Of a stretch of 64,000 bases of DNA, positions 9,044-18,383 are shown piece after piece. Numbering within the stretch: the first letter of the stretch is position 1; every line of letters starts with the position of its first letter. The DNA lies in NCBI GenBank assembly GCA_001464735.1, contig LNDU01000056.1, positions 62,001-126,000 on the forward strand, read 5' to 3'. The DNA comes from Nitrospira sp. Ga0074138. GTDB lineage: Bacteria > Nitrospirota > Nitrospiria > Nitrospirales > Nitrospiraceae. Position numbers and translations under genes: made by a program. A model generated the notes under the pieces. That model saw only the letters and a list, made by a program, of their open reading frames with translations, had not been told where the DNA came from and did no database searches.

Positions 9044-11362
9044 ATGCAAGCCAAGCCGATGACTCAGAATCTTCAGGAATTGCAGCACAAGGTCGAGCAT
9101 GCCGAACATGTGAAACGTATTACCACCCAGATTCATGCGGCCAGCAACCTTGATCAAATCCTTCTCGACTTGCATAAAGACATCTTAAGTTTGTTCGACG
9201 CAGAGGATTTGACTCTTTTCGCATTCGACACAGAGAAGAAGGAAATCTTCTCAAAAGTTCCTCACATAGATGGTGTGGAGGAAGTCCGCATCCCCATCAC
9301 TGAACAAAGTCTCGCCGGGTTCTGTGCCAAATATCTTCGCCCTGTCAATATTGCCGACGCATACAACATCCCGGAACTTCAAGGCATTCATCCGTCCCTG
9401 CTCCACGATACATCTTATGATAAACGAACCGGATTCAGGACCAAGCAGGTCCTGACGTATCCAATCGTAGCCGACAACAAATACTTGATGGGGGTGCTGC
9501 AACTCCTTAATAAGAAAAGCGGCAGTCGATTTACTCGAAAAGATGAAGAGGCCGTTGATGAGATTGCAAAAGCGCTCGGCATCGCGTTCTTCAACCTCCG
9601 TAAGATCTCAAAAAAGAACCCCACGAAGTTCGATCTCTTAGTCAGCAATAACCGCATCACACAGAATGAACTCGACCAGGCCATGGCCGACTCACGAAAA
9701 GGGATGAGCGATCTGGAGAGTCTTCTCATCGAAAAACACAAGATTCCGAAACTCGACATCGGCAAATCGCTGGCCCAATTTCATAAGTGCCCCTATATCG
9801 AATACAGCGAACGCACCATCGTCGACGTGGAACTACTGAAGAACCTTAATGTCGACTATCTCAAGAAGAACCACTGGATGCCGCTCAAACGAGATCGTAC
9901 GGCCATCGAAATCCTGACCGACGATCCGGGCGACCTTGATCGCGTGCAAGATATCAAGCGGACCTTCCCCGGCCTTAACATTCGATTCGCCGTCAGCCTT
10001 CGCCGGGACATTGCCCAATTTTTGGGTTCCGCGACCGGGCAGAGTGACAGCGGCGGAGGACGCAAGCTCGACGAAAATGTGTCCGACATTCTCGGTGAAC
10101 TGGTTACTGAGGCGCAGGCCGAAGCAACTGAAGAATCTGCAGGCGGAGGACTCGACGAAAATGACAGCGCAATCGTCCGCCTGGCCAACCAAATCATTGC
10201 CGATGCCTACCGGCAGAGTGCGTCGGACATTCATATCGAACCGTACGGAGAAAAACGCGAAACGCTGGTCCGTTTCCGAGTCGATGGAGAATGTTTCGAG
10301 TACATGAAGATTCCGCAGAGTTACCGACGTGCAATCGTGTCCCGACTCAAGATCATGGCCAGCCTGGATATTGCCGAGCGCCGCAAACCTCAGGACGGAA
10401 AGATCAAATTCAAACTTTCGGAGACAAAAGAAATCGAACTCCGCGTTGCGACCCTCCCCACAGCCGGATACAACGAAGACGTGGTCATGCGTATCCTCGC
10501 GGCGAGCGAACCACTACCTCTCGATAAAATGGGGTTCTCGGAGCGGAACCTCAGAATGCTGAAAGAGATTTCAGAAAAGCCTTATGGCATCATTCTCTGC
10601 GTCGGTCCGACGGGCTCTGGAAAGACAACCACGCTGCACTCAGTCCTGGGCAACATTAACACCCCGGACATCAAAATATGGACCGCCGAAGACCCGGTCG
10701 AAATCACACAGTATGGCCTGCGCCAAGTGCAGGTACAGCCAAAGATTGGCCTCACCTTTGCCACTGCCATGCGCGCATTTCTCCGCGCCGACCCCGATGT
10801 CATCATGGTTGGAGAAATGCGGGATAAAGAGACGGCAGACACCGGCATCGAAGCGTCGCTCACCGGCCATCTCGTGATGAGCACGCTTCATACCAACAGT
10901 GCCGTCGAAACGGTTACCCGCCTGCTCGACATGGGCTGCGATCCATTCAGCTTTGCCGATGCCATGCTGGGTGTGCTGGCGCAACGGTTGGCTCGTCGGA
11001 TCTGCAAAGACTGCAAAGAGCAGTACATCGGAACCAAAGAGGAGTACGAAGAACTCCGACTGGGTTACGGGCCTGAGCATTGGGACAAGCTCGGTATTAA
11101 ACAAGATAATACGTTCCGTCTTTCCCGTGGAAAGGGTTGCGAAACCTGCAACCGTTCCGGCTTTAAGGGGCGAGTCGCCTTGCACGAACTTCTGCTGGGC
11201 ACAGACCAGATGAAGCGAATGATACAACAAAAAGCACGCACCGAAGACATGCTCAAAACTGCAATTGAAGAGGGAATGACAACGCTGGTGCAGGACGGGA
11301 TTCAAAAAGTCTTACAAGGCCTTACAACCAACAAAGAAGTCAAAGCGGTCGCCATCAAATAG
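9044..11362 (+). CDS. GAF-domain GspE/PilB-type secretion or pilus assembly ATPase
   Basis: A 772-residue hexameric-ATPase-type protein of the type II secretion/type IV pilus family. The N-terminus (about residues 20-180) looks like a GAF sensor domain (FDAEDLTLFAFD, LTYPIVADNKYLMGVLQLLN). An MshEN/T2SSE-N-like segment follows (about 205-345). The C-terminal ATPase has Walker A GPTGSGKTTT at 521-530, the Asp box with TAEDPVEI, Walker B DPDVIMVGEMRD, the His-box STLHTNSAVETVTR, and a four-Cys zinc site (CKDC, then CETC). It stands alone: no pilin, GspF or GspD is nearby, so the machine it powers is unknown. The GAF fusion suggests ligand or c-di-GMP-type control, which is inference. Confidence 0.88.
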   Translation: MQAKPMTQNLQELQHKVEHAEHVKRITTQIHAASNLDQILLDLHKDILSLFDAEDLTLFAFDTEKKEIFSKVPHIDGVEEVRIPITEQSLAGFCAKYLRPVNIADAYNIPELQGIHPSLLHDTSYDKRTGFRTKQVLTYPIVADNKYLMGVLQLLNKKSGSRFTRKDEEAVDEIAKALGIAFFNLRKISKKNPTKFDLLVSNNRITQNELDQAMADSRKGMSDLESLLIEKHKIPKLDIGKSLAQFHKCPYIEYSERTIVDVELLKNLNVDYLKKNHWMPLKRDRTAIEILTDDPGDLDRVQDIKRTFPGLNIRFAVSLRRDIAQFLGSATGQSDSGGGRKLDENVSDILGELVTEAQAEATEESAGGGLDENDSAIVRLANQIIADAYRQSASDIHIEPYGEKRETLVRFRVDGECFEYMKIPQSYRRAIVSRLKIMASLDIAERRKPQDGKIKFKLSETKEIELRVATLPTAGYNEDVVMRILAASEPLPLDKMGFSERNLRMLKEISEKPYGIILCVGPTGSGKTTTLHSVLGNINTPDIKIWTAEDPVEITQYGLRQVQVQPKIGLTFATAMRAFLRADPDVIMVGEMRDKETADTGIEASLTGHLVMSTLHTNSAVETVTRLLDMGCDPFSFADAMLGVLAQRLARRICKDCKEQYIGTKEEYEELRLGYGPEHWDKLGIKQDNTFRLSRGKGCETCNRSGFKGRVALHELLLGTDQMKRMIQQKARTEDMLKTAIEEGMTTLVQDGIQKVLQGLTTNKEVKAVAIK

Positions 11363-11461
11363 GCCTTCTGACTTCATTCAATACACCCTGTTTTCTGGGG
11401 TCAGCCCCCTTCACTCTTTCCCCACAACCATGTAAAATGCGCCGCGCAGTGTCGAATAATT

Positions 11462-12682
11462 ATGATACGAATCACGTCGCTTTTCTTGGCCCCACTGCTC
11501 ATTCTCACGGGATGTGAATCCACAGACCGTGTACTCACGAACGCTGAACGGGTGCTCGGGAGCCGAACCAGCAGGACGGTGCTCGACATTGCCACGGGCA
11601 AAGACCCCAAGCAAATCCTCAAAGAACGTGTCGATGCCTATCAGCGAGACCCCGAGGCCGTGATCAGGGATCTGCGGACCATTCAACGCGATTTCAACAC
11701 CCTCATGACCGCATTGACCGGACGGGTCCGCCAAACCTGGGGCGAGAAGGAAGTGAAGGTCCCGGAACAGAAGAAGTACGTGAAGTACACCCAGAACTAT
11801 ATGAGCCGAACCATCGTCGACTTCGACAATGGGACGATCGCCGTAGAAACCTTGGATGACAAAGCACCGAAAGAGAGCTTGAAAAACGCGATCACCACAA
11901 CCTTGCTCACACCCGACGATCCACGCTCCGTCGATCTTTTTTCCGACAAGCCCGTCACTCTGACTAGTGACCGGCCTCCATATTTATTAGGACTAGTGCA
12001 GGATCAGCTAGGACAGTTGATCCGCACCCCGGCACAAGCGGAAGCGTTCGCAACATCAACGATCGAGGGCGCAAAGACGCGGACGGTGGACCTGAACGGG
12101 GGGGCAAAGCAAGCGCTGGTCGCCGAAATCAAGATGGTGGCAAACTTCTCGAACAAGCAAGCAGAAAAATACCGACCCACCGTTACCCGATTTGCGGAGC
12201 AATTCAAGATCAGCCCAAGCCTCATTTTTGCTGTTATTCGAACGGAAAGCAACTTCAACCCCTTCGCCGTTAGTTCCGCCCCCGCCTATGGTCTCATGCA
12301 GCTCGTACCGACCAGCGGCGGACGAGATGCCTACCGAAAAGCTAAGGGAACGGATACGATTCCATCGCGTGAATATCTCTTCGACCCAGAGAACAATATC
12401 GAGTTAGGCAGTGCCTACCTCAATGTCCTGTCCTACAATCTGCTTGAAGACATCGGGAATGAGATCTCGCGAGAATATTGCGTCATCTCGGCTTATAACA
12501 CGGGCCCACGAAATGTCTTCAAGACGTTTGCCAGTGACAACAGGGCTGCCCTCAATCAAATTAATAGCCTTGAACCACCAGCAGTCTACGACCGACTACG
12601 CAACAACCTCCCCTACCAGGAAACGAGGGACTACCTCGTCAAAGTCGTCACCTTCCGGAAACAGTTCGTGGCTCTCCCCTAA
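11462..12682 (+). CDS. mltC: MltC-like membrane-bound lytic murein transglycosylase
   Basis: This lipoprotein should cleave peptidoglycan glycan strands, leaving 1,6-anhydromuramyl ends. The 406-residue protein starts with a lipobox (LLILTGC), followed by a DUF3393/MltC N-terminal domain (SRTIVDFDNGTIAVETLD region) and a C-terminal SLT lysozyme-like domain. The likely catalytic Glu lies in VIRTESNFNPFAVS, with the SLT motifs APAYGLMQLVP and ENNIELGSAYL behind it and YNTGP near the end. Length fits MltC with a somewhat longer N-part. It precedes, convergently, the PilZ/helicase group. Confidence 0.88.
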   Translation: MIRITSLFLAPLLILTGCESTDRVLTNAERVLGSRTSRTVLDIATGKDPKQILKERVDAYQRDPEAVIRDLRTIQRDFNTLMTALTGRVRQTWGEKEVKVPEQKKYVKYTQNYMSRTIVDFDNGTIAVETLDDKAPKESLKNAITTTLLTPDDPRSVDLFSDKPVTLTSDRPPYLLGLVQDQLGQLIRTPAQAEAFATSTIEGAKTRTVDLNGGAKQALVAEIKMVANFSNKQAEKYRPTVTRFAEQFKISPSLIFAVIRTESNFNPFAVSSAPAYGLMQLVPTSGGRDAYRKAKGTDTIPSREYLFDPENNIELGSAYLNVLSYNLLEDIGNEISREYCVISAYNTGPRNVFKTFASDNRAALNQINSLEPPAVYDRLRNNLPYQETRDYLVKVVTFRKQFVALP

Positions 12683-12756
12683 AGACAAATCAGTGCCAGC
12701 TGACCGCCCATATCACAGTTGGGGACGCTTGACACTCGCGAGGTGGCAGGTGAAAG

Positions 12757-13155
12757 TCAGGCTGTCAACACCGGCCCAGACTGGGAGAGGTGTGTAATGA
12801 CGCTCTGGAGATGTTTGTTCGCGGCTGGCGAGAGTCCCTCAAACTCCACACCATAGGTGTACTCTTTGCCCCACCGAACCGTCGCGGCTTCGATAACCGT
12901 TGCGGTTCTCTGATCTGGAAACCGAAGATTCATGGCGATTCGGTCTCCTGGCGTAATCACCGCTTCCGTCATCACACGTGCCCCTTTAGTGGACACGTCA
13001 AAAATTATCCCTAACCCCTGTTCGACGGCCCCCTTCCTGATCACACCGACGCGGGCCAATGAACAAGGAAATGGAGCCGGCACTCGTACGCGGGGGTGTT
13101 TGCGTAATTGTGGGGTATTCTGTCCAGCGATGCCCTTAACGTCTAGATCTTCCAT
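12757..13155 (-). CDS. PilZ domain protein
   Basis: A 132-residue PilZ-type c-di-GMP effector candidate. It has the binding motif RKHPRVRVP (RxxxR type) and, about 30 residues on, DVSTKGARV (D/NxSxxG), followed by the barrel strands ending in WGKEYTYGVEFEGL. Both c-di-GMP contact motifs are intact. I start it at the ATG at 13155, which overlaps the stop of the upstream short PilZ gene by 13 nt, suggesting translational coupling; an alternative start in the same frame lies at 13194. It is the last gene of a helicase-PilZ-PilZ group. Target unknown. Confidence 0.8.
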   Translation of the reverse strand: MEDLDVKGIAGQNTPQLRKHPRVRVPAPFPCSLARVGVIRKGAVEQGLGIIFDVSTKGARVMTEAVITPGDRIAMNLRFPDQRTATVIEAATVRWGKEYTYGVEFEGLSPAANKHLQSVITHLSQSGPVLTA

Positions 13156-13424
13156 GTTGTTTTCTCTTTCGTCAAGCCTGCAGCTTTGTTGCATTCGGTC
13201 AACCGATTACGTGACGGCTGAACCAGCCTTTTGAGGGCTAGCCCTTCGACCAAACTCTTGGTCAGGCGGACCACGGCGAGTGCGATCGCGGCAGGGACAG
13301 TGTCATTGGGTAATCGAAGAGTGAGTAAGGCCTGATCACCGGGCTTGTTCGATGCCTCCGTGCCCACTCGTAGGCCGCGTAAAGACGTGTCCAAATCCAC
13401 CTCGTGAGACACAGAGTATCTCAC
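13143..13424 (-). CDS. Short PilZ-like protein, possibly degenerate
   Basis: The 93-residue frame has a PilZ-like core: DTSLRGLRVGT (DxSxxG), PGDQALLTLRLPN, then AVVRLTKSLVEGLAL. The RxxxR half of the ligand site (RPLVR) is encoded in frame but straddles the first usable start codon, a GTG at 13424, so it would be lost or truncated. Only about nine residues separate RPLVR from DTSLRG, against about 30 in the downstream PilZ gene, so part of the barrel seems deleted. A perfect 10-bp inverted repeat covers the start. The frame also continues that of the helicase stop codon at 13455. It may be a remnant or a non-binding PilZ. Confidence 0.5.
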   Translation of the reverse strand: MRYSVSHEVDLDTSLRGLRVGTEASNKPGDQALLTLRLPNDTVPAAIALAVVRLTKSLVEGLALKRLVQPSRNRLTECNKAAGLTKEKTTWKI

Positions 13425-13428
13425 GAGG
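13400..13428. repeat. Perfect 10-bp inverted repeat (hairpin) over a PilZ start codon
   Basis: CCTCGTGAGA and TCTCACGAGG surround a 9-nt loop. In the minus-strand transcript the stem includes the GTG of the short PilZ frame and lies about 27 nt after the helicase stop. There is no U-run, so a masked start or an RNA-processing/attenuation hairpin is as likely as a terminator. Confidence 0.6.
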
Positions 13429-13454
13429 GGTCGTTTGGGAACTATTTTCGAACT

Positions 13455-14741
13455 TTATGCACGTATTGAAGGCGAGGCATTACGTGGGGACGGCTCGGCG
13501 TGATCTCCCCTGGGGTTCGGACGGCGGTGTCGGCTGGCAAACCTCGAGCGACTTGGAGCGGAACGCTCGTCCCGATGTGCACAACTATCCTCGCCATGAA
13601 TCGCCGGCAAGGAAGTTCCGCTTCCCGGCGCAAGCGGGACTGCATGTCCCAGGAGGCGCTCAATATCTCGAAGTTGCTGCCGGTCTTCCCCCGTCACAAA
13701 GCTTGTGGCGCGGCCGGTCATCTTCATTCGAGCCGTGCGGCCGATACGATGGACGTAATCTTCTGGGCAATTGGGTAGATCGAAATTGATCACGTGGCCG
13801 ATGTTCGCGACATCGATCCCTCGTGCGGCGATATCTGTTGCGACCAGCACCCGGAATGACCCGCGTCTAAAACCCTCTAGCGCGGCGCGCCTCTGTGAGA
13901 GGCTTCGGTCTCCATGCAACACGGCCACTCGATGGCCTGCGCTACCCAGCATACGCCCCAACCGATCGGCACGGTGCTTCGTCCTGGTGAACACCAAAGC
14001 CGTATCCTGATCGGCCTTCAATAACAACAATAGAAGATCGGGCTTCTCGCCGTGGGATGTGTAATGGATCGCCTGCGTGACGCCATCGGCTGTCGTGGCT
14101 GACGGCGCGACCATGACGCGCACCGGATTGTTTACACTGGCTTGAACCAAGCGAGCCATATCGGTCGGAAGGGTGGCCGAAAAGAGAAGAGTCTGTCGCT
14201 CTTCAGGCAACGCATCAAGAATCTGATTGATTTGAGGCGCAAAGCCCATATCCAACATCCGATCCGCCTCATCCAGCACTAATATCTTTATGGCAGACAA
14301 GACAATCGTCCCGTTCCACATGTGATCCAGGAGACGGCCAGGTGTCGCGATCAAGATGTCCGGTCGCTGCCGCAAGCCCCGCACTTGGGCTTGCATATCA
14401 GCGCCTCCCACGATGACGGTCGCGGAAATGCGCCGACTCCGGCCAAGTTTCTCGATCGTCGTCAGGGTCTGCAATGCCAGCTCACGGGTTGGCGCTAAAA
14501 TCAATGCCTGCGGCTGCCCCTTCGGCAATGCGGCGAGTCGTTCGACGATCGGAATGACGAAGGCTGCGGTTTTACCCGTCCCGGTCTGAGCACATCCGAT
14601 AACATCTCGCCCGGTGAGCGCGGGCGGAACGGCTTGTTCTTGAATGGGTGTGGGTGATACAAACCCGGCATCAGCCAGGTCCTTCAGAAGTGCCTCGGAC
14701 AAACCGAGCGCGTGAAAACTGGCGTGAACAGACGTATTCAC
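13455..14741 (-). CDS. DEAD-box ATP-dependent RNA helicase, RhlE-like
   Basis: A 428-residue RNA helicase, probably acting in ribosome assembly or mRNA decay. It has the full set of motifs: Q-motif with PTPIQEQAVPP, motif I AQTGTGKT, APTRELA, TPGRLLDH, DEAD as VLDEADRML, SAT, then the second RecA domain with VFTRTKHRADRL, VATDIAARGIDV and HRIGRTAR. After about residue 370 comes a basic, Arg/Ser/Pro-rich tail typical of RhlE-like proteins. The GTG start at 14741 has AAGGA about 8 nt upstream. Two PilZ genes follow on the same strand. No family subtype is certain. Confidence 0.93.
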   Translation of the reverse strand: MNTSVHASFHALGLSEALLKDLADAGFVSPTPIQEQAVPPALTGRDVIGCAQTGTGKTAAFVIPIVERLAALPKGQPQALILAPTRELALQTLTTIEKLGRSRRISATVIVGGADMQAQVRGLRQRPDILIATPGRLLDHMWNGTIVLSAIKILVLDEADRMLDMGFAPQINQILDALPEERQTLLFSATLPTDMARLVQASVNNPVRVMVAPSATTADGVTQAIHYTSHGEKPDLLLLLLKADQDTALVFTRTKHRADRLGRMLGSAGHRVAVLHGDRSLSQRRAALEGFRRGSFRVLVATDIAARGIDVANIGHVINFDLPNCPEDYVHRIGRTARMKMTGRATSFVTGEDRQQLRDIERLLGHAVPLAPGSGTSLPAIHGEDSCAHRDERSAPSRSRFASRHRRPNPRGDHAEPSPRNASPSIRA

Positions 14742-15488
14742 TACGTTATCCTTTCAGTATGATCGCATTATGACGGGATCAGAGAACCGAGGGGAGAGAC
14801 AACCGAGAATGGTGCAACTCCAAACTGGACCTGGTCGCGATGCGATCGCGAAGTCCGATATAGTTGGAACATCTCCTCGCCGGACTACTACGAGTTAAAT
14901 GTAGTGTTACCATACAGCATGGCCCTCACAACGTCAACCAGTTCTTCAATAGATGTAGCTAGCCCATCATCTGTCCGGTTTTTGTAGCACCTGAAGTGTT
15001 CGGTTTAGGTTGCGCCCCGCAAGAAGGGACCCCGGTGAGATCAAGACACCTGGCATCGCGGTGCCTTGCTGCGGCCTTCGCTAATCTTGACGAGCTCGGC
15101 TCCCACGTCGTTCGGTCCTTTCGGGGCTCAATCGCACGACCTGCACACTCGCTGTCTACGCTTCACAGGATGGGTTGCCCCACGCCATGCAAGACTTGCT
15201 TCTGGCTGGATGCCCTTCCGTTGCCGGGCAGGACCGAGGTCCTGCTGGGAACCACTGATCGGTTTCGGCTCTGTGTCTACAAAGCGTCCCCCCGCTCCCA
15301 GGCTTTCCTGGCGCACCAAGATCCGACCCCAACTTCCCTGCTCTAATCGAGCCTTGGGCCTCAAAGAGGAAAAGTCCAGCACATTGAGCCCATCCAGGTC
15401 TATACGCCAAGCTGTCCGGTGGATAGGCGGTTGCTTTTACCCTGCGTGTCCAGTACGGTGGCACAAAACTGTTTCAATAGGCTCAGTC
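14742..15488. other. About 750 bp without a convincing gene; repeat-like tract
   Basis: Open frames here have no ribosome sites and compositions unlike real proteins. From about 15000 to 15350 the DNA looks like a moderately conserved non-coding repeat of a kind I have seen beside mobile elements (frames rich in Leu, Ser, Cys, Pro and Arg), but I see no transposase, clear terminal repeats or RNA family I can name. The first 250 bp upstream of the helicase could hold its promoter and leader; none is clear. Confidence 0.4.
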
Positions 15489-16840
15489 GTGATCCCTTCC
15501 ACTACGACACCTTCTCTCCGATCATTCTCCGCCGCGCGTCTGATCCTGGCTGGGTGCACCGTCCTGCTGAGCCCCGGATGTGCCTGGCACCTGGAAGTTC
15601 CTTCCCAGGGAGAACCACTGCCCTCTAAGGTCAAGCTCGAATCATCTCCGTCCATGCCCACCTCCGTGTCGCTGTCGAAACTTCGCTTCAAAGCCCTGCT
15701 GCTCGACGAGAACGGCAATTTGTTTCTGGAGAGCGGCGAACAGATTCGGGTGCGCGTGGATGTTGTCAATACCGGCTCAAGCCCGATCCAGAATGCCTCG
15801 GCCTCCCTCACCGGCACACCATCGGTTATCGAACAATTCCCGTCGACGACGCTGACGATTCCCCCGCTACAACCGGGAGAAACCCAGTCGCTGGAGTTCG
15901 CGGCAACCTTGCCCTCAAGCCTTCAACCGCAACAGGTCGAGATCCGTGTGTCCGTCACCGAATCAGGGGGAGCCGCTGCACGGCGTCAGACGCTGCTGTT
16001 CATCATTCAGCCGGCTGGCGCCGCAGCCGACGACGTGGACCAGATCCCTGCTCCAGTCTCGGATTTTCACCAACCCCAGCCCTACGTAGTCTCCATAGGA
16101 GCCAGTGTCTATCGCGATACGCACATCGCCCCCCGGCCCTATGCATCGAGAGATGCAGACATGGTAGCCAATTATTTCCAGTCCCTCGGCGGCGTGCCGC
16201 CCTCGAATTCCCATTGCTCCAGGATTTCAAGGCAGGCCGAGCGGATTTCGACGAAGTGCTGTCCAACTGGCCACCATTGCATACAGCCAAGCAAGCGGTT
16301 GTGATCGTCTATTGTTCAGGCCAGGCCAGGGTCGCGCCATCCGGCGACATTCTCTTGGTCCCCCACAACGGCCGTACCGCAACAGGGCACCTCTACCCGC
16401 TCAAAAACATGGAGTCGGCCCTCGCCAAACTCAAGACCAAACAGATCCTGTTCATCTTCGACGGTCTCGTCACCCGGCTCCCCCCCAAAGCCCACGCCAA
16501 GCCCGCCGTACCTCAGTGGGGGGTTGAGGGAGAGAACAAGATTCGGCTGATCGGCGGCGAGAAGCTGCAGCAAGGGCTGGAGGACAGCCGACATCACCAC
16601 GGCTTGTTCACCTACTATCTGTTGCGGGGATTGCGGGGAGAGGCCGATACGAATCGGGACAACGATGTCACGCTGGGCGAACTCACCGGCTATGTGCGCC
16701 AAAAAGTCGCCTGGGCGGCAAAGGCTCAATTCAACCAAGAGCAAGGGCCGTTGCTAGCTACGCCGCTCAAGCCGGACGACCCGGCCACTTCACTCGTCCT
16801 GACCGCACTTCCTTCGCTCACCTCTTCCGAAGCGCCCTAA
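15489..16840 (+). pseudogene. Caspase-like (peptidase C14) lipoprotein, frame-broken and lacking the catalytic dyad
   Basis: Two frames together give one protein. The first (from a GTG at 15489) starts with a lipobox-like LLSPGC, has a CARDB-like beta domain (VRVDVVNTGSSPIQNASASL) and the first caspase strand (PYVVSIGASVYRD, SRDADMVANYFQSLGGVPP). At about 16196-16210 the sense moves to another frame, which continues with LLQDFKAGRADFDEVL and ends at 16840; one missing base would explain it. Where C14 proteins have SGHG the frame reads YCSGQARVA, and where they have DACFSG it reads IFDGLVTR, so both His and Cys of the dyad are gone. Even with the frame repaired this is a non-catalytic relative. 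Acidic repeats near TNRDNDVTLGEL resemble EF-hand-like or helper segments seen in such proteins. Confidence 0.7.
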
Positions 16841-17045
16841 TCCTTTCTCCTCTAAGGCACTGCGCAGGCCCCCAGGGCGATGTTTACAGAGGACTACCGC
16901 CAGGCTTCGCCGTCAATCCTGACAGGTGGCGCCTTGACAAAGGCTGACAAGAGACAGATATTGCTGACACTTTCAGCATGGGCTCGTCGAACCTAGAACG
17001 CGATGTACCGCGAGCTCATTGCGGGCCCCTCAGCAGTTCGCCCAA

Positions 17046-17059
17046 TAGTTAGCTAACTA
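17046..17059. promoter_or_regulatory. 14-bp perfect palindrome just upstream of the Shedu gene
   Basis: TAGTTAGCTAACTA is its own reverse complement and ends 8 nt before the ATG at 17068, where a ribosome site would normally lie. A repressor operator is possible. The 16841-17045 gap otherwise shows nothing I can identify. Confidence 0.5.
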
Positions 17060-17067
17060 ATGCTACG

Positions 17068-18188
17068 ATGGAAAAACGGACCGTCATCTCTACGTCGCTA
17101 TCCTCGGCAAAGGTTTCAGACATTAAGCTACGGGAAAGCGCGACGGCTCGGTTAGTATTTCGCCCCGAGCTTATCGACAACCCCAACGATGCTGAGGCTG
17201 CCGTTCGCGGTACGTTTCTCTACCAACCAAAGGGACCGAAGGAGACCTGGTCCGACACCGTCACGATCCCCCTTTCAAGCCTCAAAAGGGAGAAGGCTAT
17301 AAGCTTGAATTGCATGCCGCCGAGGTTCTCGCGTTTTTTCAAGAGCTCGCAGACCTCTATAGGCTTTATGCGAAAGAAGGCATTCCGCTAGGGTCCACCG
17401 AATTGATTCGAGCCGATTCCGTAATGGGAAGTCTGATGCAGCTACCCCGCCAAGAGCTGCGTTCATATCTGTCTGCGAACCAAGTAGTCGGTCAGAAGGT
17501 TCTGGCCCGACTTCTCTCCTGGGCGTCTGAAATCCAGAACCCAACAGAATTAGTTGGGCGACTCGTTACGCTAGGTGATACTGCGCTTCGTACGCTCAAC
17601 ACCGCGGTCGGGCTTGGCACGCTGAAGCAGGCACTGGCTTTATGGGACGATAATGCTGACAACTCCAATGAAGAATTCTGGCAGAAAGCGTTAACTGAGC
17701 ACTCCTTCGTGCTTGAGCAAGTTTTCTCATGGCCGACGACTATTGTCAAAGGGAAGGCATATGTAGGAGGGAAAACTGTCCTCAACACGGGTGGCAACGT
17801 CGTGGATTTTCTAGTAAAAAACCGCTTGACGGATAACGCTGCCTTGGTGGAGATAAAAACGCCGGCTACGAAGCTTCTATCCCGGCGTTATCGAAATTCA
17901 GTTTACAACGTTTCGGAGGATTTGGGCGGCTCTGTATTGCAAGTACTCAGCTATCGTTTCAGCCTTCAGGGAGACTTCAACTCACTGAAGCACGGTGTAT
18001 CACTCGAAGCTTTCGAACCACGATGTGTGGTCATCATTGGCGCAACGACGGAACTCCAGAACGATGAGGACAAACGGCGCACGCTGGAGCTATTTCGGCG
18101 GCACTCTATAGGCGTCAGCATCATCACATTTGACGAGCTGTTCGAGAAGACGAGATGGCTCGTTAAGGTGTTGGAGGCCGCTACATGA
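17068..18188 (+). CDS. sduA: Shedu anti-phage nuclease SduA (DUF4263), frame-broken as assembled
   Basis: Shedu is a single-gene anti-phage defence system whose protein carries a PD-(D/E)xK nuclease (DUF4263). The C-terminal half here matches: GGNVVDFLVKN (Asp), ALVEIKTPATKLL (ExK), then YNVSEDLGGSVLQVLSYR with the conserved Gln. The N-terminal part (17068 to about 17285) and the rest (open from 17310) lie in different frames; joining them gives a smooth sequence with SSLK, then GEGYKLELHAAEVL, so one base is missing near the run of four A at 17283-17286. Either the gene is dead or the base was lost in assembly. No clear ribosome site precedes the ATG. It is the only known defence gene I recognise here. 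Confidence 0.8.
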
Positions 18189-18208
18189 GCTGGCCTCGCG
18201 TTATGCAT

Positions 18209-18290
18209 TTGGGGTTGGATCTTGAATCGTGGATGGCACAGGAAACAGATTGAGCTTTGCCGTCCGACACTCCCAGCAGCCGCCACGTCC
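18209..18290. repeat. Direct repeat, copy 1
   Basis: About 80 bp, roughly three quarters identical to 18580-18664. Both contain GATCTTGAATCGTG, TGGCACAGGAA and CCCAGCAG. The two copies bracket the dead PPC-gene fragment, as if a segment had been duplicated or inserted. Confidence 0.65.
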
Positions 18291-18383
18291 TCCCAGCCTC
18301 TCTTTCTTCATCACCATTCGTGCGACCCACACTGTGGTGGACGTATTGCCCCCCTGACATCATACCCATCATCGTTTCGCGAC

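Noticed and set aside
13143..14741. A true helicase-PilZ fusion gene
   Set aside because: A TAA stop separates the two in the same frame. I kept this only as a possibility in a finding, since nothing shows readthrough.
14996..15346. A 116-codon plus-strand open frame rich in Leu, Cys and Arg
   Set aside because: No ribosome site, no domain, and composition typical of translated non-coding repeats.
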